Shown: piece by piece, positions 8,247 through 16,859 of the stretch | Layout of the letters: every line of letters begins with the position of its first letter | Position numbering within the stretch: the stretch's first letter is position 1 | DNA from: an uncultured Bacteroidales bacterium | GTDB taxonomy: Bacteria; Bacteroidota; Bacteroidia; Bacteroidales; UBA932 | Assembly: GCA_944323245.1 (NCBI GenBank) | Contig: CALURT010000015.1 | Span: 1 to 64,000, forward strand | Direction of reading: 5' to 3' | DNA length: 64,000 nucleotides | Translations under genes and position numbers: made by a program | The notes under the pieces: generated by a model | The model's input: the letters and a program-made list of their open reading frames with translations, nothing else | Databases searched by the model: none | Told to the model about the DNA's origin: nothing

Positions 8247-10736
8247 ATGAGAGTTTCGTATAATTGGCTGAAGGATTATCTCAAATGCGACCTGTCTCCG
8301 GAAGAGATTTCGGAGACATTGACATCAATAGGACTTGAAGTGGATTCATTGGAACAGGTGGAGTCGGTACCAGGAGGTCTTGCAGGTGTGATTGTGGCGG
8401 AAGTCGTGGAATGCTATGAACATCCGGATTCGGACCATCTGCACGTTACCAAACTGAATACGGGCGAACCTGAACTGCTTCAGGTGGTATGCGGTGCACC
8501 GAACGTGGCTGCAGGTCAGAAAGTCCTTTTGGCAACCGTAGGTACGGTGCTCGGCGGGAATTTCAAGATCAAGAAATCCAAAATCAGGGGCGTCGAGTCG
8601 CTTGGAATGATCTGTGCCGAGGATGAACTCGGAATAGGAACGTCGCATGACGGTATCATGGTCCTCGACAGTTCTGCAGTCCCGGGCACTCCGGCGAAGG
8701 AGTATCTTCACCTTGAAACTGATTTTCTAGTAGAAATCGGCCTTACGGCCAACAGGGTGGATGCCGCTTCGCATATCGGCGTGGCGAGAGACCTGTATGC
8801 CTATTTGAAATACAACAATCTTCCATGCGAATTTTCAATGCCTGATGTATCGGCTTTCAAGGAGGGCGATGAAGGTCTGTGTTCTCCGCAGGGAACTATT
8901 GACGGCGCACTTCCGATAGAGGTTCTGGCACCGGACGGCGCACCGAGATATACCGGTACCACCATTGCCGGCGTGAAAGTCGGTCCGTCTCCGGAATGGC
9001 TGCAGAAAAAGCTCCTGTCCATAGGACTCCGTCCGATCAACAATGTCGTGGACATTACCAATTTCGTATTGATGGAGATCGGCCAGCCGCTCCATGCATT
9101 CGATGCGGACAAGATTGCCGGCCGCAAGGTTGTGGTCCGCAGGGCGGCGGAAGGAGAAAAGTTCGTGACTCTCGACGGAGTTGAGAGGACATTGTCCGCC
9201 AATGATCTCATGATAGCTGACGTTGAAAAGCCGATGTGTCTTGCAGGAGTATTCGGAGGCGAAGATTCGGGAGTTACGGAAAATACGGTGAACGTATTCC
9301 TTGAAAGCGCATATTTCAACCCTGTTTCAATCAGGAAAAGTGCGAAAAGGCACGGCCTGAGCACTGATGCCTCTTTCCGTTATGAAAGGGGAGCCGACCC
9401 TCTTGTCGCTGAATATGCCGCCAAAAGGGCTGCACTGCTGATTTGCGAACTTGCCGGCGGCCATGTCGTTGGCAGGATGCAGGAAAATTATCCTGAGAAG
9501 ATAGAGAAAAAACTCATTGACCTCGATTACGGAAGGATAGAGGCCTTCATCGGCAAGAAAATAGGGTTCGATACTATTGAAAGCATACTTGAAGCGCTTT
9601 CGTATGAATTTGTGGAGAAAGTCCATGACCGTGACGGCAGGACAATCGGAGCGAAGGTCGCCGCGCCTTCCTACATGATTGACGTGTACAGGGAATGCGA
9701 TGTCGTCGAGGAGATTCTGAGGATATACGGATACAATAATATCGAACTTCCTGCAAGCGTAAGGATGTCCGTCAACGCGACACAGAAACCGGAACCTGAA
9801 ATCGTCAGGAATATGATATCCGACTTCCTGTCGGACAACGGTTTCAACGAAACCATGAACAATTCCCTGACCAAATCGGAATATTACGCCGGTCTGACCA
9901 CATTCCCTGAGGAAAATTGCGTGAAGATACTGAATCCTCTCAGCTCCGATTTGAATGTATTGCGTCAGACATTGCTGCTCAACGGCTTGGAAGTCATAGC
10001 ATATAACATCAACCGACAGAGCAATTCACTCAGGATATACGAATACGGTTCGGTTTACTCTTTCAGGAACGGAACGGACGGAAAGACTCTCGATTCGTAT
10101 GAAGAATCCACGGCGTTTTCGATGTTCATCACGGGACCGGGCGAGAAGGCATGGCGTGCAGGCATTGGAAAAAGCGACTTTTTCCAGTTGAAAGGCTACA
10201 TCGAGCTGCTTTTCAAGCGTCTTGGAGCCGATATCTACTCCATGGAAACAGATGCGGCTCCGGCAGACCTGTTCTCTGAAGGACTGACATACCGTCTTCC
10301 GGGAAGCGACCGCAATCTGTGCGTGATAGGGACTGTGGCTCCGGCCCGTCTTAAACAGTTCGGAATCAAGCAGCCTGTCTTCGCTGCCGAAATCAGCTGG
10401 CCGGCTCTGTTCGAACTTGTAAAACGCGACAAGGTGAAATACAAGGAACTGCCTAAGTTCCCTGAAGTCAGGAGAGACCTTGCCCTTCTGTTGGATGAAG
10501 AAATCTCCTATGCGGCCCTCAGGAAGAGCGCATTCCGTTCGGCGAAGAAACTCCTCAAGAGTGTCACGCTTTTCGACGTCTACAGAGGCGACAGGATTCC
10601 TGAAAACAAGAAGCAGTATGCCCTGAACTTCGTTCTTCAGGATGTGGAAAAAACCATGACGGACTCCGACGTGGATAAGGTCATGAGCAAGTTGATGCGT
10701 ACGTTTACGGAGGAATTCGGCGCTACGCTAAGGTAA
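8247..10736 (+). CDS. pheT: phenylalanyl-tRNA synthetase beta subunit
   Basis: This is the 829-residue beta chain of the alpha2-beta2 enzyme that charges tRNA-Phe. Domains in order: a B1 and tRNA-binding OB domain (about 1-150), the B3/B4 editing region (about 215-400), the B5 DNA-binding-like domain (about 410-480), the catalytic-like core, and the C-terminal ferredoxin-fold anticodon-binding domain (about 735-829, starting near YKELPKFPEVRRDLALLLD). pheS is not adjacent in this window. The DUF4296 gene starts 7 bp after the stop. Confidence 0.97.
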   Translation: MRVSYNWLKDYLKCDLSPEEISETLTSIGLEVDSLEQVESVPGGLAGVIVAEVVECYEHPDSDHLHVTKLNTGEPELLQVVCGAPNVAAGQKVLLATVGTVLGGNFKIKKSKIRGVESLGMICAEDELGIGTSHDGIMVLDSSAVPGTPAKEYLHLETDFLVEIGLTANRVDAASHIGVARDLYAYLKYNNLPCEFSMPDVSAFKEGDEGLCSPQGTIDGALPIEVLAPDGAPRYTGTTIAGVKVGPSPEWLQKKLLSIGLRPINNVVDITNFVLMEIGQPLHAFDADKIAGRKVVVRRAAEGEKFVTLDGVERTLSANDLMIADVEKPMCLAGVFGGEDSGVTENTVNVFLESAYFNPVSIRKSAKRHGLSTDASFRYERGADPLVAEYAAKRAALLICELAGGHVVGRMQENYPEKIEKKLIDLDYGRIEAFIGKKIGFDTIESILEALSYEFVEKVHDRDGRTIGAKVAAPSYMIDVYRECDVVEEILRIYGYNNIELPASVRMSVNATQKPEPEIVRNMISDFLSDNGFNETMNNSLTKSEYYAGLTTFPEENCVKILNPLSSDLNVLRQTLLLNGLEVIAYNINRQSNSLRIYEYGSVYSFRNGTDGKTLDSYEESTAFSMFITGPGEKAWRAGIGKSDFFQLKGYIELLFKRLGADIYSMETDAAPADLFSEGLTYRLPGSDRNLCVIGTVAPARLKQFGIKQPVFAAEISWPALFELVKRDKVKYKELPKFPEVRRDLALLLDEEISYAALRKSAFRSAKKLLKSVTLFDVYRGDRIPENKKQYALNFVLQDVEKTMTDSDVDKVMSKLMRTFTEEFGATLR

Positions 10737-10743
10737 GGATTTT

Positions 10744-11286
10744 ATGAGACTTTGCCCGATCATACCATTACTCGTGGCATTGGCCGCAGTGCTGACCTCG
10801 TGCGACAGAGGACGTGTCATACCGAAAGACAGGATGGCGGAAATCTATGCCGAGATGTTTTTGGCGGACCAGTGGATAGAGGCGAATCCTCAGGTGAGGC
10901 GTTCGGCGGATACGACCTGTGTCTACGAGGCCGTTTTCGAGAAGTACGGATATGATGCGGATGATTACAGGGCATCTTTGGACCATTATATGGATGATCC
11001 TGAACGCTTTGCCAAAATTTTGAGGCGTTCTGCCTCCATACTTGAAGCCAGAATGGCCGAACTCGATGCCGAAAGAAAGGTAGCGAGGGCGAGGCGTGCC
11101 TCCATAAAGGTGAAATTCGATTTCGACAGAATCATGGTTCCCGACAGCACAGGCTGGTTCGGAATGGCGGACAGGGACAGTCTCAGGTATTTTACGGATA
11201 CGGCGGATGTGTTGGTCTTGGATCCGTTCTATTATGATACGGCAGATAAAATGAGGGTGAAAGACTCTCCGATCGCAGATAAATGA
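10744..11286 (+). CDS. DUF4296 lipoprotein
   Basis: This 180-residue protein has a signal peptide ending in a lipobox (VLTSC, Cys20), so it is predicted to be a lipoprotein. The body contains the family pattern MAEIYAEMFLADQW followed by YGYDADDYRASLDHYMDDPERF, typical of DUF4296 (a small helical domain of unknown role). It is tightly packed between pheT (7 bp) and the amidohydrolase (4-bp ATGA overlap), which implies co-transcription and translational coupling with the latter. Confidence 0.88.
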   Translation: MRLCPIIPLLVALAAVLTSCDRGRVIPKDRMAEIYAEMFLADQWIEANPQVRRSADTTCVYEAVFEKYGYDADDYRASLDHYMDDPERFAKILRRSASILEARMAELDAERKVARARRASIKVKFDFDRIMVPDSTGWFGMADRDSLRYFTDTADVLVLDPFYYDTADKMRVKDSPIADK

Positions 11287-12467
11287 AAAGGATTTCAGCA
11301 TCATACGTTTACACCGGAAAGGATATAATGCCTGTTGTCGACGGTTATGTGGATTATGCCGACGACGGGACGATAATATCCGTCGGCGAATTGTCCGGGA
11401 CGGACTGCCCCGGAGACAGATATGAGGGAATCATTGCCCCGGGCTTTGTGAATGCCCATTGTCATCTCGAACTTTCCCATCTTAGGGGAGCGTTCGAGAA
11501 AGGAACAGGAATGTCCGGTTTCATCAATCAGATCAATTCCCTGAGGGATTCCAAGTCACGTGAAGAAAAAATCAGGGATGCTTCCGCATGGTTGGAAAAG
11601 CTGTGGAATCAAGGAGTGTCGGCGATGGCGGATATAAGCAATTGTGACGATACTTTCGCCATGAAATCGAAGTCACCGATGTATACGAGGACTTTTCTCG
11701 AGGTATTCGGGACCGAACCGGAGGATTGCGATGCTGTCATGGAGGGAGTACGCAAGTTGAAAGCGGAAGCGGACAGTTACGGCATAGATGCCGCTCCGAC
11801 ACCGCATGCATGCTATACGATGAGTCCGCAGCTTCTTACGGCAGCCTCGGCAGAGGCACTGAAATCCGGTTTTCTGTCCTATCATTCCCAGGAAAGTCCT
11901 GAGGAGGAAGAACTTGTAATCTCAGGAACGGGTGCATTGGCCGATAATTACAAGGGAAGGCATCTCAGCACTCCTCCTGTGACAGGAAAACCCGCCCTGA
12001 TGTATTTTCTTGACAGACTGTCGGAAGTACACAGGCCTCCGTTCGACGAACATATCCTGCTTGTGCACAACGTGTGTCTGACGCAGGAGGCGGCCGAGGC
12101 TGCGACCGCTGCCCTTAAAAACGTTTACTGGGCGGTGTGTCCGTTGTCCAATCTGTTTATCCACAATGCGTTGCCTCCTCTCGGCCTTATGAGGGAAAAC
12201 AAGTTGAAGATTGCCATAGGCACGGATTCCCTTTCCAGCAACGACACATTGGATATGGTGGCTGAAATGTATTGCATATCGGAAAATTTCCCGGATATCC
12301 CTCTCGGCGAAATCATCTCGTGGGCAACGTCGTCAGGTGCCAGTTTCCTGAAAGAGGCTCAATTGGGTGAGATAGCTCCGGGAAAGAAGCCCGGCCTTGT
12401 TCTGATAGAAAATATTGACGGGAACGGTCGTCTGACAGCAGACAGCTGCTCCAAACGTATCATATAA
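11283..12467 (+). CDS. amidohydrolase, SsnA/aminofutalosine deaminase-like
   Basis: This 394-residue metal-dependent hydrolase belongs to the cytosine/aminofutalosine deaminase branch of the amidohydrolase superfamily. The metal-binding HxH lies in GFVNAHCHLELSH near residue 60. A later His is in SYHSQES and the terminal Asp in IGTDSLSSND. A short C-terminal beta segment completes the fold. The substrate is not certain: aminodeoxyfutalosine (menaquinone pathway) and guanine-like or thio compounds are all possible, and no other futalosine gene is nearby. It overlaps the DUF4296 gene by 4 bp. Confidence 0.82.
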   Translation: MKRISASYVYTGKDIMPVVDGYVDYADDGTIISVGELSGTDCPGDRYEGIIAPGFVNAHCHLELSHLRGAFEKGTGMSGFINQINSLRDSKSREEKIRDASAWLEKLWNQGVSAMADISNCDDTFAMKSKSPMYTRTFLEVFGTEPEDCDAVMEGVRKLKAEADSYGIDAAPTPHACYTMSPQLLTAASAEALKSGFLSYHSQESPEEEELVISGTGALADNYKGRHLSTPPVTGKPALMYFLDRLSEVHRPPFDEHILLVHNVCLTQEAAEAATAALKNVYWAVCPLSNLFIHNALPPLGLMRENKLKIAIGTDSLSSNDTLDMVAEMYCISENFPDIPLGEIISWATSSGASFLKEAQLGEIAPGKKPGLVLIENIDGNGRLTADSCSKRII

Positions 12468-12478
12468 ACCCGACAGGC

Positions 12479-13237
12479 ATGTTGAGATTCGAAGATATCG
12501 CTTTCGGACCGGTCCACAGCAGAAGACTCGGTTCTTCCTTGGGAGTGAATCTGTTGCCGGCGCATGGCAAACTGTGCAACTTCGACTGTATCTACTGCGA
12601 ATGCGGATGGAACAGGGACGGTGCCGGAGACAGGTCAATGCCGTCTCCTGAGGATGTGAGGGCTGCGTTGACCGACAAATTGGAAAAATGTTCCCGGGGA
12701 GGTATCGGAATCGATTCGATAACCTTTTCCGGCAACGGCGAACCTACGCTTAATCCTGCCTTCGCCGATATTATCGATATTGTATTGGAACTCAGGGACA
12801 GATATTATCCGAAAGCCAAGGTTTCGGTATTGTCGAATGCCACCATGGTCGGGAAAAAGGACATTTTCAATGCCTTGAGGAAGGTGGACAATCCTATTTT
12901 GAAAATAGACGCATCCTCTACCGAGGGTGTGATGCTGATAAACCGGCCTGCAGGGCACTACGACTTGCTTGAAACGGTGGAGAATCTGAAAAGGTTCGAA
13001 GGGGACTTCATTCTCCAGACCATGTTTCTGAAATCTCCGGAGTTCGATTCGGCTGAAAAGGCGAACCTTGCGGCCTGGATGGAACTTGTAAGGGAACTCC
13101 GTCCGCGTGAAATCATGGTCTACACTCTCGACAGGGAAACACCGGAAAAGGATCTGACGAAATATTCCGTCGACGAGATGACGAAGATGGTGCGTCCGCT
13201 GATTGATGCAGGTTTTTCGATACAGATAAGGGGCTGA
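12479..13237 (+). CDS. radical SAM protein (COG0731-like)
   Basis: This 252-residue protein carries the radical SAM cluster motif CNFDCIYC in the segment LCNFDCIYCECGWN, followed by the glycine-rich GNGEPTLNP strand that contacts SAM. The start RFEDIAFGPVHSRRLGSSLG matches a small uncharacterised radical SAM family related to wyosine-type enzymes, but it lacks the extra domains of TYW1. Reaction and substrate are unknown. dtd begins one base after the stop, so the two are probably one operon. Confidence 0.87.
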   Translation: MLRFEDIAFGPVHSRRLGSSLGVNLLPAHGKLCNFDCIYCECGWNRDGAGDRSMPSPEDVRAALTDKLEKCSRGGIGIDSITFSGNGEPTLNPAFADIIDIVLELRDRYYPKAKVSVLSNATMVGKKDIFNALRKVDNPILKIDASSTEGVMLINRPAGHYDLLETVENLKRFEGDFILQTMFLKSPEFDSAEKANLAAWMELVRELRPREIMVYTLDRETPEKDLTKYSVDEMTKMVRPLIDAGFSIQIRG

Positions 13238-13238
13238 C

Positions 13239-13694
13239 ATGAGAGTAGTTGTACAAAGAGTGGGCAAGGCTTCGGTAACGGTCGCCGCCCGGAATTACGA
13301 GAGCAGGATAGGTCCCGGCCTTCTCGTATTGGCCGCATTTACAGACGGTGACGATGATGCGGATCTGCAATGGACGGCGAAGAAAATCACTGCTCTGCGG
13401 GTATTCGACGACGAAGCCGGAGTCATGAACCTCAGCGTATCCGATGTCGGAGGAGAAATCCTGATAGTGAGCCAGTTTACATTGTATGCATCCACCGTCA
13501 AGGGAAACAGGCCATCATATATAAAGGCCGCAAAGCCGGAAACAGCAGTCCCGTTGTACGAAAAATTCTGCACGACCGTCGAAGAATTTTTGGGAAAACC
13601 GGTAGGAAAAGGTATTTTTGGTGCGGATATGCAGGTGTCGCTCGTGAATGACGGGCCTGTCACCATTATCATCGATTCTAAAAACAGAGAATAA
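13239..13694 (+). CDS. dtd: D-aminoacyl-tRNA deacylase
   Basis: This enzyme hydrolyses D-amino acids, and glycine from mischarged tRNA-Ala, as a proofreading step. At 151 residues it is the usual length. The two signature motifs that build the active site across the dimer are present: SQFTLYAS (about 88-95) and NDGPVTI (about 138-144). The start RVVVQRVGKASV is standard. It follows the radical SAM gene with a one-base gap and precedes deoC by 15 bp. Confidence 0.96.
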   Translation: MRVVVQRVGKASVTVAARNYESRIGPGLLVLAAFTDGDDDADLQWTAKKITALRVFDDEAGVMNLSVSDVGGEILIVSQFTLYASTVKGNRPSYIKAAKPETAVPLYEKFCTTVEEFLGKPVGKGIFGADMQVSLVNDGPVTIIIDSKNRE

Positions 13695-13709
13695 CGTAAA
13701 ATTCAGAAT

Positions 13710-14603
13710 ATGACAGATTATTTGAAAAAGTACGGCTATATGCCGGATAAGGAAGCCATCGACAGGGCTTTGGACATGGTAGCCGCCAATATTGACAATG
13801 TCATTTCACAAAAGGTCCTGAAGGACTGCTTCTCGATGATGGACCTGACATCGTTGAGAACGGAAGATACCGTGGAATCCGTATCTAAACTTGTGGAAAA
13901 GGTAAACGCTTTTCATAAGAATTTTCCGGAATATCCTCTTCCTGCATCCATCTGCATCTATCCCAATTTCGCAAGGACGGTAAAGGAAGTGAAAGCCGAA
14001 GATGAAGTGCACATAACTGCAGTAGCCGCATGTTTCCCCACATCGCAGAGTTATCTTGAAGTCAAGGTCAGGGAATGTGAACTTGCAGTTGAGAACGGAG
14101 CGGACGAAATAGACATTGTCCTTGCTCTCAACCATTTTCTCGCAGGCGATTACGAGAAGACTTCCGAGGAAATCCGTGCCGTAAGGGAGGCAATAGACAG
14201 GGTCGCCGCATCACAGGGACGTCAGGTTCATCTGAAGGTCATTTTAGAAACGGGACTTCTGCTGAAGCATGAAGCCATAGCTGCTGCATCCTTCCTTGCC
14301 ATGGAAGCCGGAGCGGACTTCATCAAGACTTCTACAGGGAAAGTCAACGTAAACGCCACTCCTGCAGCCGCATACGTGATGTGCGAATGTATAGCCAAAT
14401 ACTACGGGGCCACCGGAAGAAAAGTCGGATTCAAACCGGCCGGGGGCATATCCACTTCGTTGGATGCCGTCTCGTATTATTCGATTGTATCATCGATACT
14501 CGGGAAAGACTGGCTGAACAAGGAGCTTTTCCGCTTCGGTGTGAGCCGATTGGCAAACTCCATTCTGTCCGATCTTGAGCAAAGGACAGTATCTTATTTC
14601 TAA
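13710..14603 (+). CDS. deoC: deoxyribose-phosphate aldolase
   Basis: DeoC cleaves 2-deoxyribose 5-phosphate to glyceraldehyde 3-phosphate and acetaldehyde in nucleoside salvage. The 297-residue TIM barrel has the LDL-type start (MMDLTSL), VILETGLL, the Schiff-base lysine in FIKTSTGK, and GFKPAGGIST with the second active-site lysine. It is longer than E. coli DeoC, mainly at the N-terminus, which is common in this phylum. It ends the run of housekeeping genes before a 111-bp intergenic region and the fimbrial operon. Confidence 0.96.
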   Translation: MTDYLKKYGYMPDKEAIDRALDMVAANIDNVISQKVLKDCFSMMDLTSLRTEDTVESVSKLVEKVNAFHKNFPEYPLPASICIYPNFARTVKEVKAEDEVHITAVAACFPTSQSYLEVKVRECELAVENGADEIDIVLALNHFLAGDYEKTSEEIRAVREAIDRVAASQGRQVHLKVILETGLLLKHEAIAAASFLAMEAGADFIKTSTGKVNVNATPAAAYVMCECIAKYYGATGRKVGFKPAGGISTSLDAVSYYSIVSSILGKDWLNKELFRFGVSRLANSILSDLEQRTVSYF

Positions 14604-14648
14604 AAAATCCGGCTCGTAAGCATTTGAAACCCCGAATCTGAAATTAAA

Positions 14649-14710
14649 CGATTGTTTTTTCGGAACACGGATGTACCCCCGTACATTTGTCCCGTACAAA
14701 AAAACAATTG
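14649..14710 (+). repeat. nested inverted repeats around fimbrial operon promoter
   Basis: The outer arms ATTGTTTTTT (14651-14660) and AAAAAACAAT (about 14699-14708) flank a tight inner palindrome, ATGTAC-CCCC-GTACAT (14671-14686), which overlaps the -7 box. This could be an operator, a transcript hairpin, or a small recombination site. The arms are much shorter and closer than those of known phase-variable Bacteroides promoters. Confidence 0.5.
14682..14689 (+). promoter_or_regulatory. -7 box for fimbrial operon
   Basis: TACATTTG fits TAnnTTTG, 25 bp before the ATG of the first operon gene. It lies partly in the right arm of the ATGTAC/GTACAT palindrome, so a bound regulator would compete with RNA polymerase. 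Confidence 0.55.
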
Positions 14711-14714
14711 ATTT

Positions 14715-16286
14715 ATGGACAGATTTGCGGGTTTTATCATGTCGGCCCTGTTGTTGTCGGCATGCAGTGGTGAGAGTTTGGAGCCGGGCGCAGCTCCCGG
14801 CGGATCTGTCGGAGACGTTCTCAGCCACGGAATGATAGTTCTCGGGGACAAATTGGAGAATCCGTACACCACCGAGAATGTCAGGGATGCATACGTTTCC
14901 GTTTATCCTACCAAATCGCGGGAAGAGATCCAGACTTCGCATCTTTATGTGAGGTTCCTTCCTGAAAATTCAGCCGAGTTCGATCTTCTCAACGGTTCCG
15001 AACTCGAACTTCTCGATTATCCTTTGGACTACCAGATTCTTGTGGACGGGGATTATTATCATGATCCGTCATTGCCGGAGGAATCCATCACATGGCAGTA
15101 TGCGGTAGTCCCGAAAGACTATGAATTCCCCGACATCAGGTATGAGATTCTCGACGAATGCCATATCACCGAGTCGGATCTCGGGACACGTTCTTCCGAC
15201 GGCATAGACTGGGAGGCCGTGGAACGTGAGGCTTACAGACTGACGGGCAATGAAGAATACCTCATGCCCGAATCGAAGAAGCCGAAAGTCAATCCTTCCG
15301 GAAGGATTACAATCGTGGATGAATATGCGAACGGCGGTCAGGCTTTCGGTGTGGCCGGAGTAAAGGTCGTATGCAACACGTTCGTGAAATTTTCCTCGGC
15401 CTATACCGACAGGGACGGCTACTATTCCATCCCGAAGAAATTTTCCGCCAAACTCAGATACCGTCTCATGTTCAAAAACGAGAAGGGATTTGCGATAGGC
15501 TTCAACTGGGTCCTTGTCCCTGCTTCGGTATCGACTCTCGGGAGAGCCTCTGCAGATGGGATCAGTGCGACGATTACCAAGTCTTCCGACAGGAAACTCT
15601 ATCTGCGGTCGGTAGTGAACAATGCAGCATACGATTACATTACGCGGTGCGCAGCGGAGGACATGGATCTGACTCTTCCTCCCGAGGATCTCAGAATATG
15701 GCTTTTTTCGGGCCTGTCGGCAAGCAGTGCAGTGATGATCCATCACAAGACCGTCGTAAAACATGAATACATATCCAAGTTTCTCGGACCTTTTGCAGGT
15801 CTCATCGCCTTTTTCGCCCCCGATGTCACCATAGGAACGAAAGAAATGACCGATTACAGGGACGTCTACAGGGCAGTTACGCACGAATTGGCGCATTGCA
15901 GCCATTTCTCGCAGGTAGGCACCGGATATTGGGACAAATATATCGAATACATATTGCGTTCGTACATAAGTACGGGAGGCATGACATACGGAGACGGTAC
16001 CGAACAGTATGCCGGATATTGCGAGGTAGGGGAGATGTGGGCTTATTATATGGAGAGCATGATGTACAAGGAACGCTACGGAGGGGCCGTACCTCAATTC
16101 GGGACTTCCTACTGGTTCAGTCCGCAGATTTTCAGATATCTGGATGACAGGGGCTTTTCCAAATCCGACTTCCTTGCGGCCATGCAGCCGGACGTGACGG
16201 ACATCCCTTCCCTGCAGAGCAGGATGTGTACGCTTTATCCGTCCAAGCGGACCATGATAGAGCAGGTATTTTACAGATACAGGTAG
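14715..16286 (+). CDS. lipoprotein with carboxypeptidase-regulatory-like domain and HExxH motif
   Basis: This 523-residue protein has a short signal peptide with lipobox LLSAC (Cys17), so it is predicted to be a lipoprotein. At about 195-260 it has a CarboxypepD-reg-like beta sandwich (GVAGVKVVCNTF then YTDRDGYYSIP). At 390-394 it has HELAH, the gluzincin zinc motif, and EVGEMWA (E437/E440) could supply the third ligand. It heads the DUF3575/OmpA-TPR/fimbrillin/Mfa2 operon with a 6-bp gap to the next gene. It may be a fimbria-associated metalloprotease or a degenerate one. No named family was recognised. Confidence 0.8.
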   Translation: MDRFAGFIMSALLLSACSGESLEPGAAPGGSVGDVLSHGMIVLGDKLENPYTTENVRDAYVSVYPTKSREEIQTSHLYVRFLPENSAEFDLLNGSELELLDYPLDYQILVDGDYYHDPSLPEESITWQYAVVPKDYEFPDIRYEILDECHITESDLGTRSSDGIDWEAVEREAYRLTGNEEYLMPESKKPKVNPSGRITIVDEYANGGQAFGVAGVKVVCNTFVKFSSAYTDRDGYYSIPKKFSAKLRYRLMFKNEKGFAIGFNWVLVPASVSTLGRASADGISATITKSSDRKLYLRSVVNNAAYDYITRCAAEDMDLTLPPEDLRIWLFSGLSASSAVMIHHKTVVKHEYISKFLGPFAGLIAFFAPDVTIGTKEMTDYRDVYRAVTHELAHCSHFSQVGTGYWDKYIEYILRSYISTGGMTYGDGTEQYAGYCEVGEMWAYYMESMMYKERYGGAVPQFGTSYWFSPQIFRYLDDRGFSKSDFLAAMQPDVTDIPSLQSRMCTLYPSKRTMIEQVFYRYR

Positions 16287-16292
16287 TCCGTC

Positions 16293-16859
16293 ATGAAACG
16301 ACTTGCATTAAAAACAGTCCTTTTGGCGATACTTTCCGTATCGGTACACGGGATAGCGGGAGCGCAGCAGTTTTCGGTGTCGACGAATGTCATGGGCTAT
16401 GTGGATTTCGGTACTCTCAACATGGAGGCATCATACGCCTTTGCCCGTCACTGGAGCGTTACGGCTGGAGCGAGATTCAATCCTTTCACGTTCTATCCGG
16501 ATACCGACGAGCAGATGCAGCGCCGGCAGCAGGCCTACAACATAGGAATCAGAATGTGGCCGTGGCACACCTTTGCCGGCTGGTGGGTGGCAGGAAAACT
16601 CCAGTATCAGGAATACAGCAGAGGCGGGATTGTCTCCCGGGATACGGAAGAAGGGGACGGCTATGGTATCGGATTTTCGGCGGGATACACCTATATGCTG
16701 CATCCCAATCTGAATCTCGAATTCGGCCTCGGGCTCTGGTCAGGAGTGAAAAAGTACAGGATATATGACTGTCCTTCATGCGGGGTGACCCAGGAGGAAG
16801 GAACGAAAGGTTTCATATTGCCGAATGAAATAATCATAGCGTTGTCCTATGTCTTCTAA
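16293..16859 (+). CDS. DUF3575 outer-membrane protein
   Basis: This 188-residue protein has a cleavable signal peptide (about 1-25, ending IAGAQQ) and an all-beta body with alternating aromatic residues, ending SYVF with the terminal Phe common in outer-membrane barrels. The pattern VSTNVMGYVDFGTLNMEASY and the MWPWHTFAGWW segment match DUF3575, which regularly accompanies Mfa-type fimbrial genes in Bacteroidales. It overlaps the next gene by 11 bp. A role in fimbrial assembly or anchoring in the outer membrane is inferred from context. Confidence 0.83.
   Translation: MKRLALKTVLLAILSVSVHGIAGAQQFSVSTNVMGYVDFGTLNMEASYAFARHWSVTAGARFNPFTFYPDTDEQMQRRQQAYNIGIRMWPWHTFAGWWVAGKLQYQEYSRGGIVSRDTEEGDGYGIGFSAGYTYMLHPNLNLEFGLGLWSGVKKYRIYDCPSCGVTQEEGTKGFILPNEIIIALSYVF

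Noticed and set aside
15069..16097. A 342-codon open frame on the minus strand
   Set aside because: It is antisense to the HExxH lipoprotein gene, which has a signal peptide and motifs in the plus strand.
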